A stretch of 38,463 nucleotides of DNA, from the NCBI GenBank assembly GCA_026416125.1, contig JAOAFT010000021.1, positions 1-38,463 of the forward strand, given 5' to 3'. Positions 16,516 through 24,142 of this stretch are shown piece by piece (positions within the stretch are counted from its first letter, which is position 1; the number at the start of each line of letters is the position of its first letter). The position numbers and the translations under genes were made by a program. The notes beneath the pieces are model-generated. The model made no database searches, had not been told where the DNA came from, and saw only the letters and a program-made list of their open reading frames with translations. Origin of the DNA: Bacteroidota bacterium. GTDB taxonomy: Bacteria > Bacteroidota > Ignavibacteria > UBA10030.

Positions 16516-16602
16516 GCGCCTACCGTCCCTCCTCCCTTAAAAATCGGTAGGTGTCCTCTTAGCCTCCCTGGCCCCGGCGCATAAATGTGCGTCGGGGTTT
16601 TT
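16516..16602 (+). ncRNA. Candidate small RNA or leader attenuator with C/U-rich loop
   Basis: Between the divergent citrate synthase and 5'-nucleotidase genes lies a compact structured segment of about 85 bases with no coding capacity. A 9-bp stem CGCCTACCG/CGGTAGGTG (16517-16525 with 16545-16553, one G-U pair) encloses a 19-base loop containing TCCCTCCTCCC. A second C/U-rich stretch (about 16554-16570, including GCCTCCCTGG) follows, then a strong terminator. The loop is complementary to the purine-rich AAGGAG ribosome sites used by genes here. This suggests either a trans-acting small RNA that covers ribosome sites, or a 5' leader that attenuates the 5'-nucleotidase gene starting at 16697. 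I do not recognise a known RNA family. The structure is read directly from the sequence; the function is inference. Confidence 0.5.
16572..16602 (+). terminator. Strong Rho-independent terminator ending the small RNA
   Basis: CCCCGGCGCA (16572-16581) pairs with TGTGCGTCGGGG (paired bases 16588-16597) to give a 10-bp stem with one G-U pair and a short AT loop, followed by TTTTT at 16598-16602. No + strand protein gene ends upstream, since the neighbour on that side runs the other way. The terminator must therefore serve a non-coding transcript or act as an attenuator about 95 bases before the 5'-nucleotidase start. Confidence 0.85.
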
Positions 16603-16696
16603 GTTGTACCTCGCTTATAGTTCTTGGAGTTTGCTGAGGTAGATTTTGAAAGAGAAAAAAACTCAGTATCTTGGGCAAGAGCTGAAAGGAATGTGT

Positions 16697-18202
16697 ATGA
16701 ACAGAATTAATAAATGTATAATGGTAGTGTTGCTTGTAGGGAATATTTATTCCCATGCGCAACAACAGACAGTTGTGATTCTTCATACAAATGATTTGCA
16801 TGCAAGTTTTCTTCCCCGCGAAGCATTTTGGAGTAAGGGAAGCCCGAAACCATTCATTGGTGGATTTCGTGAGCTTCAAGCAGTTATCGATAGCATACGG
16901 AATATATATGAACTGTCGCTTCTCTTCGATGCTGGTGATGTTATGACAGGGAATCCTATAACTGAATACGTATACAAGGGCGCTGAAGGAGGAGCATTGT
17001 TTGAAATGATGAATATGATTGGGTACGATGGATGGACTGTTGGTAATCACGATTTCGATGTCTCGGTGAACAATTTACAGAAAATTACTTCAATTGTTCG
17101 TTTTCCAACGATAGTAGCGAATATTCGAGATAGTTCCGATGGTTTTCCTATTCACAATGTGGAATATATTCTTCTTACTAAAGGTGGACTTCGGATAGGT
17201 GTGTTCGGAATTATCTCCAAGGAGTTCTACGGGCTTGTTAATAAAAATAGTGCGAGGAATATAAAAATTCTCCACCCTATTGAAACCGCAAAACGTATTA
17301 CTACCATAATACGGCCTCACGTAGATATTCTCATCGCACTAACTCACCAGGGTATTGATGACGATGAACGCATGGCTCTTGAGGTGAAAGGAATTGACGT
17401 TATCATTGGTGGTCATTCTCATACTCGGTTACACAAGCCTCGTATCGTAAATGGAACTATTATTGCGCAAGCTGGTGCGAATTGTGAGTATTTAGGTGTT
17501 GTACTGCTACATCTTGAGAACAAAAAAATTGTTGGGAAAGATGGGAACCTTATTCCGCTATGGATACATTCGGATCGTCCAGAAACACAACTTTCAAAGT
17601 TTATTGATTCATTACACTTAATTGTTGAGCGAGACTATGCAACAGTACTTGGAGAACTTCGATCTCCATGGATTCGAGGACGGGGTGGTGAGAGTGGAGT
17701 TGGGAATTATATTTCTGATGCACAACGAGAAGCGGCGGGCGCAGATGTTGCCTTTATGAATGACCATGGGATTCGGCAAGATGTTGGTGTTGGACCTTTG
17801 ACAAAACGAAAATTGTTTGAAGTACTTCCTTTTCGAAATGTACTCTGTACATTTACTGTGAATGGGGAACAATTGAAAACAATAGTTGAGTACGTTATTC
17901 GTGAACGATCACCAATACAAACATCGGGGTTAAAAGTTGAATGGTCCAAACGATCGGACGGTTCTATTATATTTCATACGTTCATTGTGAATGGGAAGCC
18001 ATTGGATGAAAGAAAAGTATACCGAGTAGCAGCAAGTGATTATTTTATTGGTGAAGCCCGACGCTATATTGGAATAGAAGTATCTGACTACAGTATGCTC
18101 GATCTAACTGTGTTTGGTGCTGTTGCAGAGAAAATTCGCAGAGAAAAATTTATTGATTCACGGATAGAGGGGCGAATCTTAGAATCTAGAAGAACAGATT
18201 GA
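16697..18202 (+). CDS. UshA-type 5'-nucleotidase/metallophosphoesterase, exported
   Basis: From the ATG at 16697 the protein has 501 residues; AAAGGA lies 6 bases upstream and a signal peptide runs to about residue 21 (ending S-H-A-Q). Upstream in-frame starts (TTG 16646, ATG 16691) would place extra residues before the signal peptide. Metal-site motifs occur in order: H-T-N-D-L-H, D-A-G-D, G-N-H-D-F-D, T-H-Q-G and G-G-H-S-H. The C-terminal substrate domain contains G-N-Y-I-S-D-A and the stretch L-F-E-V-L-P-F-R-N. Enzymes of this family hydrolyse nucleotides or UDP-sugars in the periplasm and salvage nucleosides and phosphate. It is followed after 13 bases by a P-loop protein gene. A structured leader with a terminator precedes it and might control it. 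Confidence 0.9.
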   Translation: MNRINKCIMVVLLVGNIYSHAQQQTVVILHTNDLHASFLPREAFWSKGSPKPFIGGFRELQAVIDSIRNIYELSLLFDAGDVMTGNPITEYVYKGAEGGALFEMMNMIGYDGWTVGNHDFDVSVNNLQKITSIVRFPTIVANIRDSSDGFPIHNVEYILLTKGGLRIGVFGIISKEFYGLVNKNSARNIKILHPIETAKRITTIIRPHVDILIALTHQGIDDDERMALEVKGIDVIIGGHSHTRLHKPRIVNGTIIAQAGANCEYLGVVLLHLENKKIVGKDGNLIPLWIHSDRPETQLSKFIDSLHLIVERDYATVLGELRSPWIRGRGGESGVGNYISDAQREAAGADVAFMNDHGIRQDVGVGPLTKRKLFEVLPFRNVLCTFTVNGEQLKTIVEYVIRERSPIQTSGLKVEWSKRSDGSIIFHTFIVNGKPLDERKVYRVAASDYFIGEARRYIGIEVSDYSMLDLTVFGAVAEKIRREKFIDSRIEGRILESRRTD

Positions 18203-18215
18203 GAGGAGAACTTCA

Positions 18216-18929
18216 ATGAAACATTTTCCTATTTTAATTATCACAGGTCGACCAGCAGCAGGAAAGTCAGAAGTTATTGATTTTCTAAAAAAATGTGACC
18301 CAATCGTACGTTTAGAAAAATTTTACATTGCAAATTTCGAAGAACTCGATGATTTTCTCTATGTATGGGAAACGTTTGAACTCGATGACTTGATGGCACA
18401 AATGGGGAAGCCACGGATTTGGACTGATGAAAAATACTGGTTTAAAGAACCTTACATCTGGGATTTGTACATCAAACGACTGGCACTTGAGTATAAGAAA
18501 AGAGTTACAAAAGATCCAACGTACCATGAACGGATGACTACGATTGTGGAGTTTGCACGAGGCGGTGAAAATGCTATACAAAATGCCCTTGCATATCTTT
18601 CCGACGAAATGCTTGAAAAGGCAGTACTTATGTACATTAAGGTAACATACGAAGAATCCGTGCGGAAAAATCGACGACGTGCTCGGAAGGGGGAGGAAGA
18701 TTCGATTCTCTACCACTCGTTGCCGGATGATAAGATGGATTTTTACTATAAGATAAATGACTGGGAGGAAATTGAACACAAGGATCCACACTTTATTCAT
18801 ATTCGTGGTTTTAAAATTCCCTATGCAGTATTCGATAACATGCCTGAGAAAACCCTTGATCCGCTTCTTATCGAACAGGAGTTGATGAAAGTAACATCCC
18901 ACCTTTGGCAGTTATTCAAGAGCAAGTAA
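18216..18929 (+). CDS. P-loop NTPase of unknown function (kinase-like)
   Basis: A 237-residue protein with a clear Walker A motif G-R-P-A-A-G-K-S (residues 11-18) right after the first beta-strand, as in adenylate/shikimate-kinase-like P-loop kinases. A basic segment (K-N-R-R-R-A-R-K-G-E-E-D, near residue 149) looks like a LID or anion-binding region, and V-E-F-A-R-G-G near residue 110 may be the Walker B area. The rest is rich in aromatic and acidic residues (W-E-T-F-E-L-D-D, Y-Y-K-I-N-D-W-E-E). I do not recognise the family. It starts 13 bases after the 5'-nucleotidase stop with GAGGAG upstream, so the two are probably co-transcribed, which makes a nucleotide- or sugar-related kinase role possible. 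No terminator is evident after it. Confidence 0.75.
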   Translation: MKHFPILIITGRPAAGKSEVIDFLKKCDPIVRLEKFYIANFEELDDFLYVWETFELDDLMAQMGKPRIWTDEKYWFKEPYIWDLYIKRLALEYKKRVTKDPTYHERMTTIVEFARGGENAIQNALAYLSDEMLEKAVLMYIKVTYEESVRKNRRRARKGEEDSILYHSLPDDKMDFYYKINDWEEIEHKDPHFIHIRGFKIPYAVFDNMPEKTLDPLLIEQELMKVTSHLWQLFKSK

Positions 18930-19146
18930 AATTTTTCAGGAAGTAGTGTATTAGCTTTCATCTGCTATGTGGACGAAAGACTCTCTATTTGTTCGTTACC
19001 TTGAGTACAGCAGATTGACATAGACTTAGTTCGCGTCTATTTTGCCTGTAATGCTTAATATATGTACTCCTCGCCTTACTAGTAAAGTTTCATAGACCAA
19101 TCCTCTTAGTGCACTTTCAACATTACAATGATTAATATTCATGCCG

Positions 19147-19168
19147 CTTTTGAGAGTAAACTCAAAAG
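19147..19168. repeat. Perfect 8-bp inverted repeat (hairpin)
   Basis: CTTTTGAG (19147-19154) and CTCAAAAG (19161-19168) form a perfect stem around a 6-base loop. No T-run follows on either strand, so it is not a standard terminator. It lies in the decayed region and its role is unknown. Confidence 0.5.
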
Positions 19169-19895
19169 GCATATTGACTTAATACGAAATGAGTACTTCT
19201 ATCATGATCGACAACGTTCTACTCATTGCTAGTACTTTTTCGATCCATTTCAAAATCGATTTACCTTTAAGGTATTCTCTTTAGGATGGTTACTTTTACT
19301 GGTATGAACGTGCAGTTCTATTATTCACAGTGGATCAATCTATAGTGGTGGCGTGTTTGGTGTTGTACATTGTGTTGCTTAGATGTACTGAAATGAAATA
19401 GTTTCTGGTTTGACTACGATTGTTGTTCCTGTTGTCATTGGGTTGCTAGTTCTCCAATTGTAGAATAGTTAGCAGAGAAAATGTCTTTGTGGTTTCTTTA
19501 TAGTATAGGCCCACCTGCATAGTTTTATTCTTTACTTTACTTTATATTGGGACTTACTCCCAGAGCAGAGTGGAGCATTAGTTGTGAGTAATATTTCGAT
19601 ACCTATGAGCAGAAATATGTGTAAGTGAAGAGAAATTTTGAACAGTTTCTTGCACAATAATGTTGCAATATTCGTTTCCCAATGAGTTCGTTTTTGTTAC
19701 GCCCATAAATACCCGAAAGTGATATCGTGATATCCAAGGAAAGAACTCATTATGTTTAAATGTGGGAACCCTTTCATCAAGACCAGGGAAAAAGGGCGAA
19801 AAAACGTGCGATCCACAAGGGTGTGAAATGAGAATCTTTAGCGAAAGGAGGAGAAACACAATAGGTTGGCTTTAGGGCGGGATGTGTAATTCAGT

Positions 19896-20065
19896 ATGAA
19901 AGTAAGGTATCTTGGCGTTGGTTCAGATATTGATTTAACTGATGGAAACGATGTGAAGAAGAGCCTCAAATAAATCACAAATGTTACCAAGTGATACTCA
20001 ATTCCATTAACGATGCAGAGACATACCGAATAATTGTTGTAAAACGATACGCGTATAAAATATAA
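19896..20065 (+). pseudogene. Decayed + strand reading frame, two fragments
   Basis: An ATG at 19896 opens a 25-codon frame starting M-K-V-R-Y-L-G-V-G-S-D-I-D-L. Near 19958 the coding-like sequence changes frame and goes on for 35 codons (E-E-P-Q-I-N-H-K-C-Y-Q-V-I-L, then E-T-Y-R-I-I-V-V-K-R-Y) up to a TAA at 20063. The amino-acid mix is protein-like but matches no family I know. The frame change suggests a decayed gene; the assignment is weak. Confidence 0.35.
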
Positions 20066-20096
20066 TATGTATAATATGTATAATATGTATAATATG
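20061..20096. repeat. Tandem repeat, TATAATATG x 4
   Basis: Four perfect head-to-tail copies of the 9-mer TATAATATG occupy 20061-20096. Each copy carries TATAAT, the sigma70 -10 consensus. The array lies in the gene-poor region and could change length by slippage. Confidence 0.92.
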
Positions 20097-20400
20097 CTAT
20101 CTGACGAGCTTATCCAAATGGTAAGGAAAACGCTTTGTTGTTGTGCCGAATATTTGTTAAATGTAAGAATATAGAAGGATCACTGAAAGAGACTGAAGAC
20201 TACTACCGACAGTTGTTCAAAGACCATATGGCAGTAAAATTGTTGATAGAGCAAAAGAGAGGAGATTGTAGAGGATCACTATAGAAATAAACAATTCTAT
20301 GGAAGGAGTCGTGATTAACTTCTATCGATGACAATTCAGTAAATTAATTTCATGCTACAAGAATAAATCAAAGGAGAGATGGATAATACGCTGAGGCTAA

Positions 20401-21026
20401 AAAAACCACTACGATTTCCGTTATCGTCGTGTTGGTGGTTTGATTCGTGATGTTGAAGTATTCAGTTTAAGAACAACCGAGCAATACAAACGATTTTACA
20501 TAGAAGAGAGGATTGTTCAGGCATTTTTTGTCAAAAGAGGTGGAACACTACTCAATTGTAACCCTGCATTTGTTTGAATTTTTGATTTTGAACTTTATAA
20601 AGGGAGAAACCATTGCAGAAAATGTTACACGACTCATCCGAACGACTAAAATTCGTACTTGACTTTTAACCCATCTAAGACGAGAACGAATGATCGAAAG
20701 TGTTGAGATCACGATGTGGAAATTTGATAGTATTGAACTCACACTTATTGCTAACTTCATCGGTCATTTTGATAACCAAGTTATGTTGTGCGAAATCCAT
20801 GGATACTTATATGATGATATAAAAACATCACTTATTTGCAGAGCAACTCGGGGAGTCACATAAGTTCGAAAGTAGTAGTCCAATAGCAAGTGGGTATTGC
20901 CCCAACTTTATGAGTGATTCTACTCAAGAACAGGTTTGAGAGTTAATTTCAAAGCTAAACATCCCAGGCGAAGTTCTAAGAAAATTTCGCAAAGTGCACC
21001 ACAACACTAAAGGCATCTATAGTTGA
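20401..21026 (+). pseudogene. Decayed + strand gene with in-frame stops and frameshifts
   Basis: Coding-like sequence runs almost without a break across three frames: 20401-20577 (including H-Y-D-F-R-Y-R-R-V-G-G-L-I-R-D), 20573-20863 in a second frame with one internal TGA at 20660 (including G-E-T-I-A-E-N-V-T-R-L-I and R-R-E-R-M-I-E-S-V-E-I), and 20826-21026 in a third frame with one internal TGA at 20937 (including H-L-F-A-E-Q-L-G-E-S and I-P-G-E-V-L-R-K-F-R-K). Adjacent fragments abut or overlap, and each has a normal protein composition, as expected for a single gene inactivated by point changes and small indels. I do not recognise the family. Alternatively these are chance open frames, but their order and shared strand argue against that. 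Confidence 0.45.
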
Positions 21027-21176
21027 CCGGATTTCGTATGTAGTATACGTCTTTGCTCTCTTACAAAATTTTTTGTGGTATATTCGCACCTATATGTAGG
21101 AATTTTCTTTCAGACGAGCAGAAAATCTTAGCGTATAAGATATAAGAAATAACAAAATGGGATTTCCTAGCTAAAG

Positions 21177-22532
21177 TTAATGAGATCCTCTTCCTTTCGG
21201 GAATGCATTCCAAATTCGTATTGTTAACAAAATTCCAAAAACAGCAAATGGGATTAGAAAGATTGGCCAGAAATGCCAGTTCCAGGTTGTGATATATCCA
21301 AGAGCGATTGATTGAACACCTGTGCCCAAGTAAACAAGTCCATCAATTAATCCTACAGCTGTTGCCGCTGCTCGTTTACCACCAAAATCCATAGTTGCTG
21401 TACCGCTCAACATTCCATGAGTACCTATGACAAAAATAGAAATTAAAGAAGCAAAAGTTCCAAGGAGCAGCGGATTGCTACTAAGTGTAAAACTCATTCC
21501 AATTGTTGCAACCAAGAGACCAGTATAAAGAATTCCTGCAACAGGAGCTCGACGAGAACCGAAAAGTGCATCAGACATCCAACCAGCCACCATACCTCCT
21601 CCTGCACCTGCAAATGCAAGAATAAGTCCCCAATTATTTAACCAAAAACTCCATTCTGCAGAATATGATGGTGAAAGTTGAATTTGTTCTTTTGCAAAGA
21701 TAGGAAACCAATGCATGACACCGTTGCGAAGTACACCGGTGCAGAATTCAATAAGTCCCACTGTAATTATGACAGGATTTGTAAAAATTCGGATGAGTAC
21801 TTCACGAATACCAATAGTTTCTTCTGTTTCTCCGGAAGAAGCGTCCCCAGTGTCGAAGTCCTGAAATCCTGCTTCGCGTGGAAAATCTTTCAAGATGAGT
21901 GTATCAATAAGTACCCAGAAGAGCAAGATCGTAGCGGGAATAAAAAATACCAACCAGTATTGTGGTTGTTCGGGATTGAGAGATTCTGTTAAATTAACAA
22001 CATATTGTGACCAGTCGAAAGCGAAGTACAATCCAAGGGAAATAAGTATACCAAAGATACCACCAAACGTACCTCGTTCACGCACATGAAACCAAGCTGA
22101 ATTTACCTTAACTATAGCGACAGCGCCGTAACTCTGAAAGTACATGTTTAAACCATATGCAATACTGAAAGCAATCGTGAGATTAATTGACCAGTGAAGC
22201 TGAAGCATTGCATACACAATAAGCCCCATTATAATGTTCATGATGGCTGCACCACTTGCGCCAATAAGAATGGCTCGTTTTCCACCAATTTTATCTGTAA
22301 GTGGTCCATTGATGAGGAACGAAATTGCATAGGTCCAAGTACCAACTGCAAAGATAATACCGAAATCTTCTTTTGTCATGAGGTTGCCGAGTGCATTTTT
22401 ACTGACGGTAAGATTGTACCGTGCCATATAGAGAAAAGCATACGTTAATCCTAATGGGAACCAGTTTAAAAAACGACGTCGCCGAAATGCAATGCTATGT
22501 TGTGGAGGAGCAAGATATTCTTGTTGTACCAT
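21177..22532 (-). CDS. OPA-family MFS transporter (GlpT/UhpC-like)
   Basis: About 451 residues with 12 predicted membrane helices. The start at 22532 is chosen because AAGG lies 9 bases upstream; the ATG at 22538 would leave only 3 bases. Organophosphate:phosphate antiporter features are the N-terminal N-W-F-P-L-G-L-T-Y-A-F-L-Y-M-A-R-Y-N (with the Arg that binds phosphate in GlpT-type carriers), D-K-I-G-G-K-R in loop 2-3, and W-F-H-V-R-E-R-G-T-F-G-G after helix 4. Family members exchange glycerol-3-phosphate, hexose-6-phosphate or related phosphate esters for phosphate, or act as sensors (UhpC). No UhpAB-type partner is adjacent, so transport is more likely. The substrate is not readable. It is downstream of murI but separated from it by a terminator, so it probably has its own promoter. 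Confidence 0.88.
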   Translation of the reverse strand: MVQQEYLAPPQHSIAFRRRRFLNWFPLGLTYAFLYMARYNLTVSKNALGNLMTKEDFGIIFAVGTWTYAISFLINGPLTDKIGGKRAILIGASGAAIMNIIMGLIVYAMLQLHWSINLTIAFSIAYGLNMYFQSYGAVAIVKVNSAWFHVRERGTFGGIFGILISLGLYFAFDWSQYVVNLTESLNPEQPQYWLVFFIPATILLFWVLIDTLILKDFPREAGFQDFDTGDASSGETEETIGIREVLIRIFTNPVIITVGLIEFCTGVLRNGVMHWFPIFAKEQIQLSPSYSAEWSFWLNNWGLILAFAGAGGGMVAGWMSDALFGSRRAPVAGILYTGLLVATIGMSFTLSSNPLLLGTFASLISIFVIGTHGMLSGTATMDFGGKRAAATAVGLIDGLVYLGTGVQSIALGYITTWNWHFWPIFLIPFAVFGILLTIRIWNAFPKGRGSH

Positions 22533-22599
22533 ACACATCTACCTTTTTTGTTGATATAAACGGATAAAAAATACTGAAGCTTTTTGAAAAATCATACTT

Positions 22600-22639
22600 G
22601 AAAAAGTTGCTATTCAAATTGCGTTTGAACGTATAGCAA
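22600..22639 (-). terminator. Rho-independent terminator after murI
   Basis: Reading the - strand, TTGCTA...TAGCAA (22639-22634 with 22612-22607) and the inner TTCAAA/TTTGAA (22629-22624 with 22618-22613) make a 12-bp stem with a 4-base bulge and a 5-base loop, followed by five T residues (complement of 22601-22605). It sits 50 bases after the murI stop and before the transporter gene. Confidence 0.72.
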
Positions 22640-22688
22640 TGTATCCAGAAGGAATTTTTCATTTCGAAGGATACCAGTCGTTGGTGAA

Positions 22689-23498
22689 TTAGTGGGGTAC
22701 AGGGATACGATGGATTTTTCCCAGTTTTTTCCCAAGAAAACGTTCTCCAATTTCAGAAAATCTGTGTGGAATATCGCTTACAAAGAATTGGAGATTCGGT
22801 TTGAGCATACTAGGATTTTTAAGTCCATTCTGCTCGAGGTATGAGCGTACTGCAAGTGCAGTAGCTTCACCCGAATCAATGAGTATCGTTGTTTCTGGGA
22901 ACACTTTTCGGATTGCGGGTTTAAGTAATGGATAGTGTGTACAACCAAGCACAAGAGTATCAATTTTTTCCTGCACCAAAGGGAAAAGGTACTCTCGAGC
23001 AATAAGCTCAGTTGCTTTATGCTCAATCCACCCTTCTTCTGCAAGTGGTACAAAGAGTGGACATGGTTGACTAATGACGGTAATGTTTTTGTCAAGTTGT
23101 TTGATTGCGTTAGTGTATGCTTTGCTCAAGATAGTACCAACTGTACCTATGACTCCAATGCGCTTATTCTTGGTTGCTTTTACTGCTGCTTCTGCACCGG
23201 GAAGAATGACTCCAAAAACAGGTAACCGCGCACGTTTTTGTACTACATCGAGTGCAACAGAAGAAACGGTATTGCATGCAACGACGATCATTTTCACATT
23301 ATGTTGAAGAAGAATGTCGGTATCTTGAAGGGCATATTCACGGACGACATGTTGTGATTTAGGGCCATAAGGGACTCGCGCAGTGTCACCAAAGTATACG
23401 ATGTTTTCGCTTGGAAGAACGGTACTGAGAGCACGTACGACTGTGAGTCCACCTACACCTGAGTCAAAAACACCAATTGGTTGTTTTGGATCTACCAT
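22689..23498 (-). CDS. murI: Glutamate racemase
   Basis: The protein has 269 residues from the ATG at 23498, which has AAGGG 8 bases upstream and starts right before the conserved I-G-V-F-D-S-G-V-G-G-L-T-V. A start at 23579 would add 27 residues of poor character. The two catalytic cysteines are present in V-A-C-N-T-V-S and L-G-C-T-H-Y-P, along with V-Y-F-G-D-T-A-R-V-P-Y-G and G-V-I-G-T-V-G-T. MurI converts L- to D-glutamate for peptidoglycan and is essential in most bacteria. The length is normal (about 265). It is divergent from the zinc-ribbon/DUF2007 gene with a 138-base spacer that should hold both promoters, though I could not mark them with confidence. A strong terminator follows. Confidence 0.96.
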   Translation of the reverse strand: MVDPKQPIGVFDSGVGGLTVVRALSTVLPSENIVYFGDTARVPYGPKSQHVVREYALQDTDILLQHNVKMIVVACNTVSSVALDVVQKRARLPVFGVILPGAEAAVKATKNKRIGVIGTVGTILSKAYTNAIKQLDKNITVISQPCPLFVPLAEEGWIEHKATELIAREYLFPLVQEKIDTLVLGCTHYPLLKPAIRKVFPETTILIDSGEATALAVRSYLEQNGLKNPSMLKPNLQFFVSDIPHRFSEIGERFLGKKLGKIHRIPVPH

Positions 23499-23636
23499 AT
23501 GGTTTACCCTTAATAACAATAATCTATAGTAATAATTTGCTAAAATCCAATTAGTGGGGAAATAAACGCTGTGAACCATGCGTAACTTTCAAAAAAAATC
23601 ATTAAGTTTAATGAAAAAACATGAAGGAATTGCTAC

Positions 23637-24125
23637 ATGGAATCTCTACGATGTCAACAGTGCGAAGAACCCAACGCTGTTGATAGTGAATATTGTATTT
23701 ATTGTGGAACAATTCTAAACAAAAGTCAACTCATTCTCTGCGCATTTCACCCAGACCGACTTGCTCAGTGTGTTTGTGTTCTATGCCAACAGCCGCTGTG
23801 TGAAACGTGTTCAATTCATGTTGATAAAAGGGTACTCTGTACATTTCACCAGGATGTTGAACTTGTTGAAGATTTTGCGATAATATATACATCTTCTGAT
23901 GTTACTGAGGCTGATCTTATTCGTGCAGTGTTGGAAGAGAACGGTTTTCAAGTTGTAGTGCAGAATTTTGATTCGATTGCATACATGTGGGATGGTGGAG
24001 GTGATTCTTCAGTGTCCCGGAGTAATTTAAGTAAACCAGCTCGTGTACTCGTGCCGCTGTGGGAATATGCCGATGCTGAACAGTGTATCGAAGAGTGGCG
24101 TTCAGGGCAGCAAGTGCAAGAATAG
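23637..24125 (+). CDS. Zinc-ribbon, B-box-like and DUF2007 domain protein
   Basis: A 162-residue protein with three parts. Residues 6-23 are a zinc ribbon (C-Q-Q-C and C-I-Y-C). Residues about 35-71 form a cysteine/histidine-rich B-box-like zinc site (C-A-F-H, C-V-C-V-L-C, C-E-T-C, then C-T-F-H). Residues about 83-155 form a DUF2007-type alpha/beta domain beginning I-Y-T-S-S-D-V-T-E-A-D-L-I-R and including L-E-E-N-G-F. DUF2007 is described as a putative signal-transducing domain with a GlnB-like fold; its ligand is not known. There is no membrane segment. AAGGA lies upstream of the ATG. It sits 17 bases before sucC and may be co-transcribed with sucC, gatB and tpiA. Domain assignments are from motif spacing; the cellular role is open. 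Confidence 0.78.
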   Translation: MESLRCQQCEEPNAVDSEYCIYCGTILNKSQLILCAFHPDRLAQCVCVLCQQPLCETCSIHVDKRVLCTFHQDVELVEDFAIIYTSSDVTEADLIRAVLEENGFQVVVQNFDSIAYMWDGGGDSSVSRSNLSKPARVLVPLWEYADAEQCIEEWRSGQQVQE

Positions 24126-24142
24126 CGTTCCTGGGTCCTGCC

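Larger units (their letters stand above)
18930..21176. other. 2.2 kb gene-poor region with decayed reading frames
   Basis: No intact gene of convincing length is visible on either strand, in strong contrast to the tightly packed surroundings. The + strand holds a series of coding-like fragments broken by stops and frame changes, best seen at about 19896-20065 and 20401-21026 (listed separately). A short hydrophobic stretch is also readable near 19400-19470. The longest - strand frame (19578-19859, 93 codons) has no recognisable family or ribosome site. The region also holds a 9-bp tandem repeat (20061-20096) and a hairpin (19147-19168). No tRNA-like, tmRNA-like, CRISPR-like or transposon-end sequence was found. 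It looks like relics of one or more lost accessory genes. Confidence 0.65.

Noticed and set aside
16509-16537. TTGACA at 16509-16514 as a -35 box
   Set aside because: The -10 position 17 bases downstream reads CTCCCT and lies inside the hairpin loop, so this is not a usable sigma70 promoter.
16646-16696. TTG start for the 5'-nucleotidase
   Set aside because: It adds 17 residues in front of the signal peptide; AAAGGA precedes the ATG at 16697.
19578-19859. 93-codon - strand frame in the gene-poor region
   Set aside because: No ribosome site, no recognised motif, and it lies in a decayed region; not enough to call a gene.
20548-20760. 70-codon - strand frame
   Set aside because: It lies opposite the more protein-like + strand relic and has an unlikely composition.
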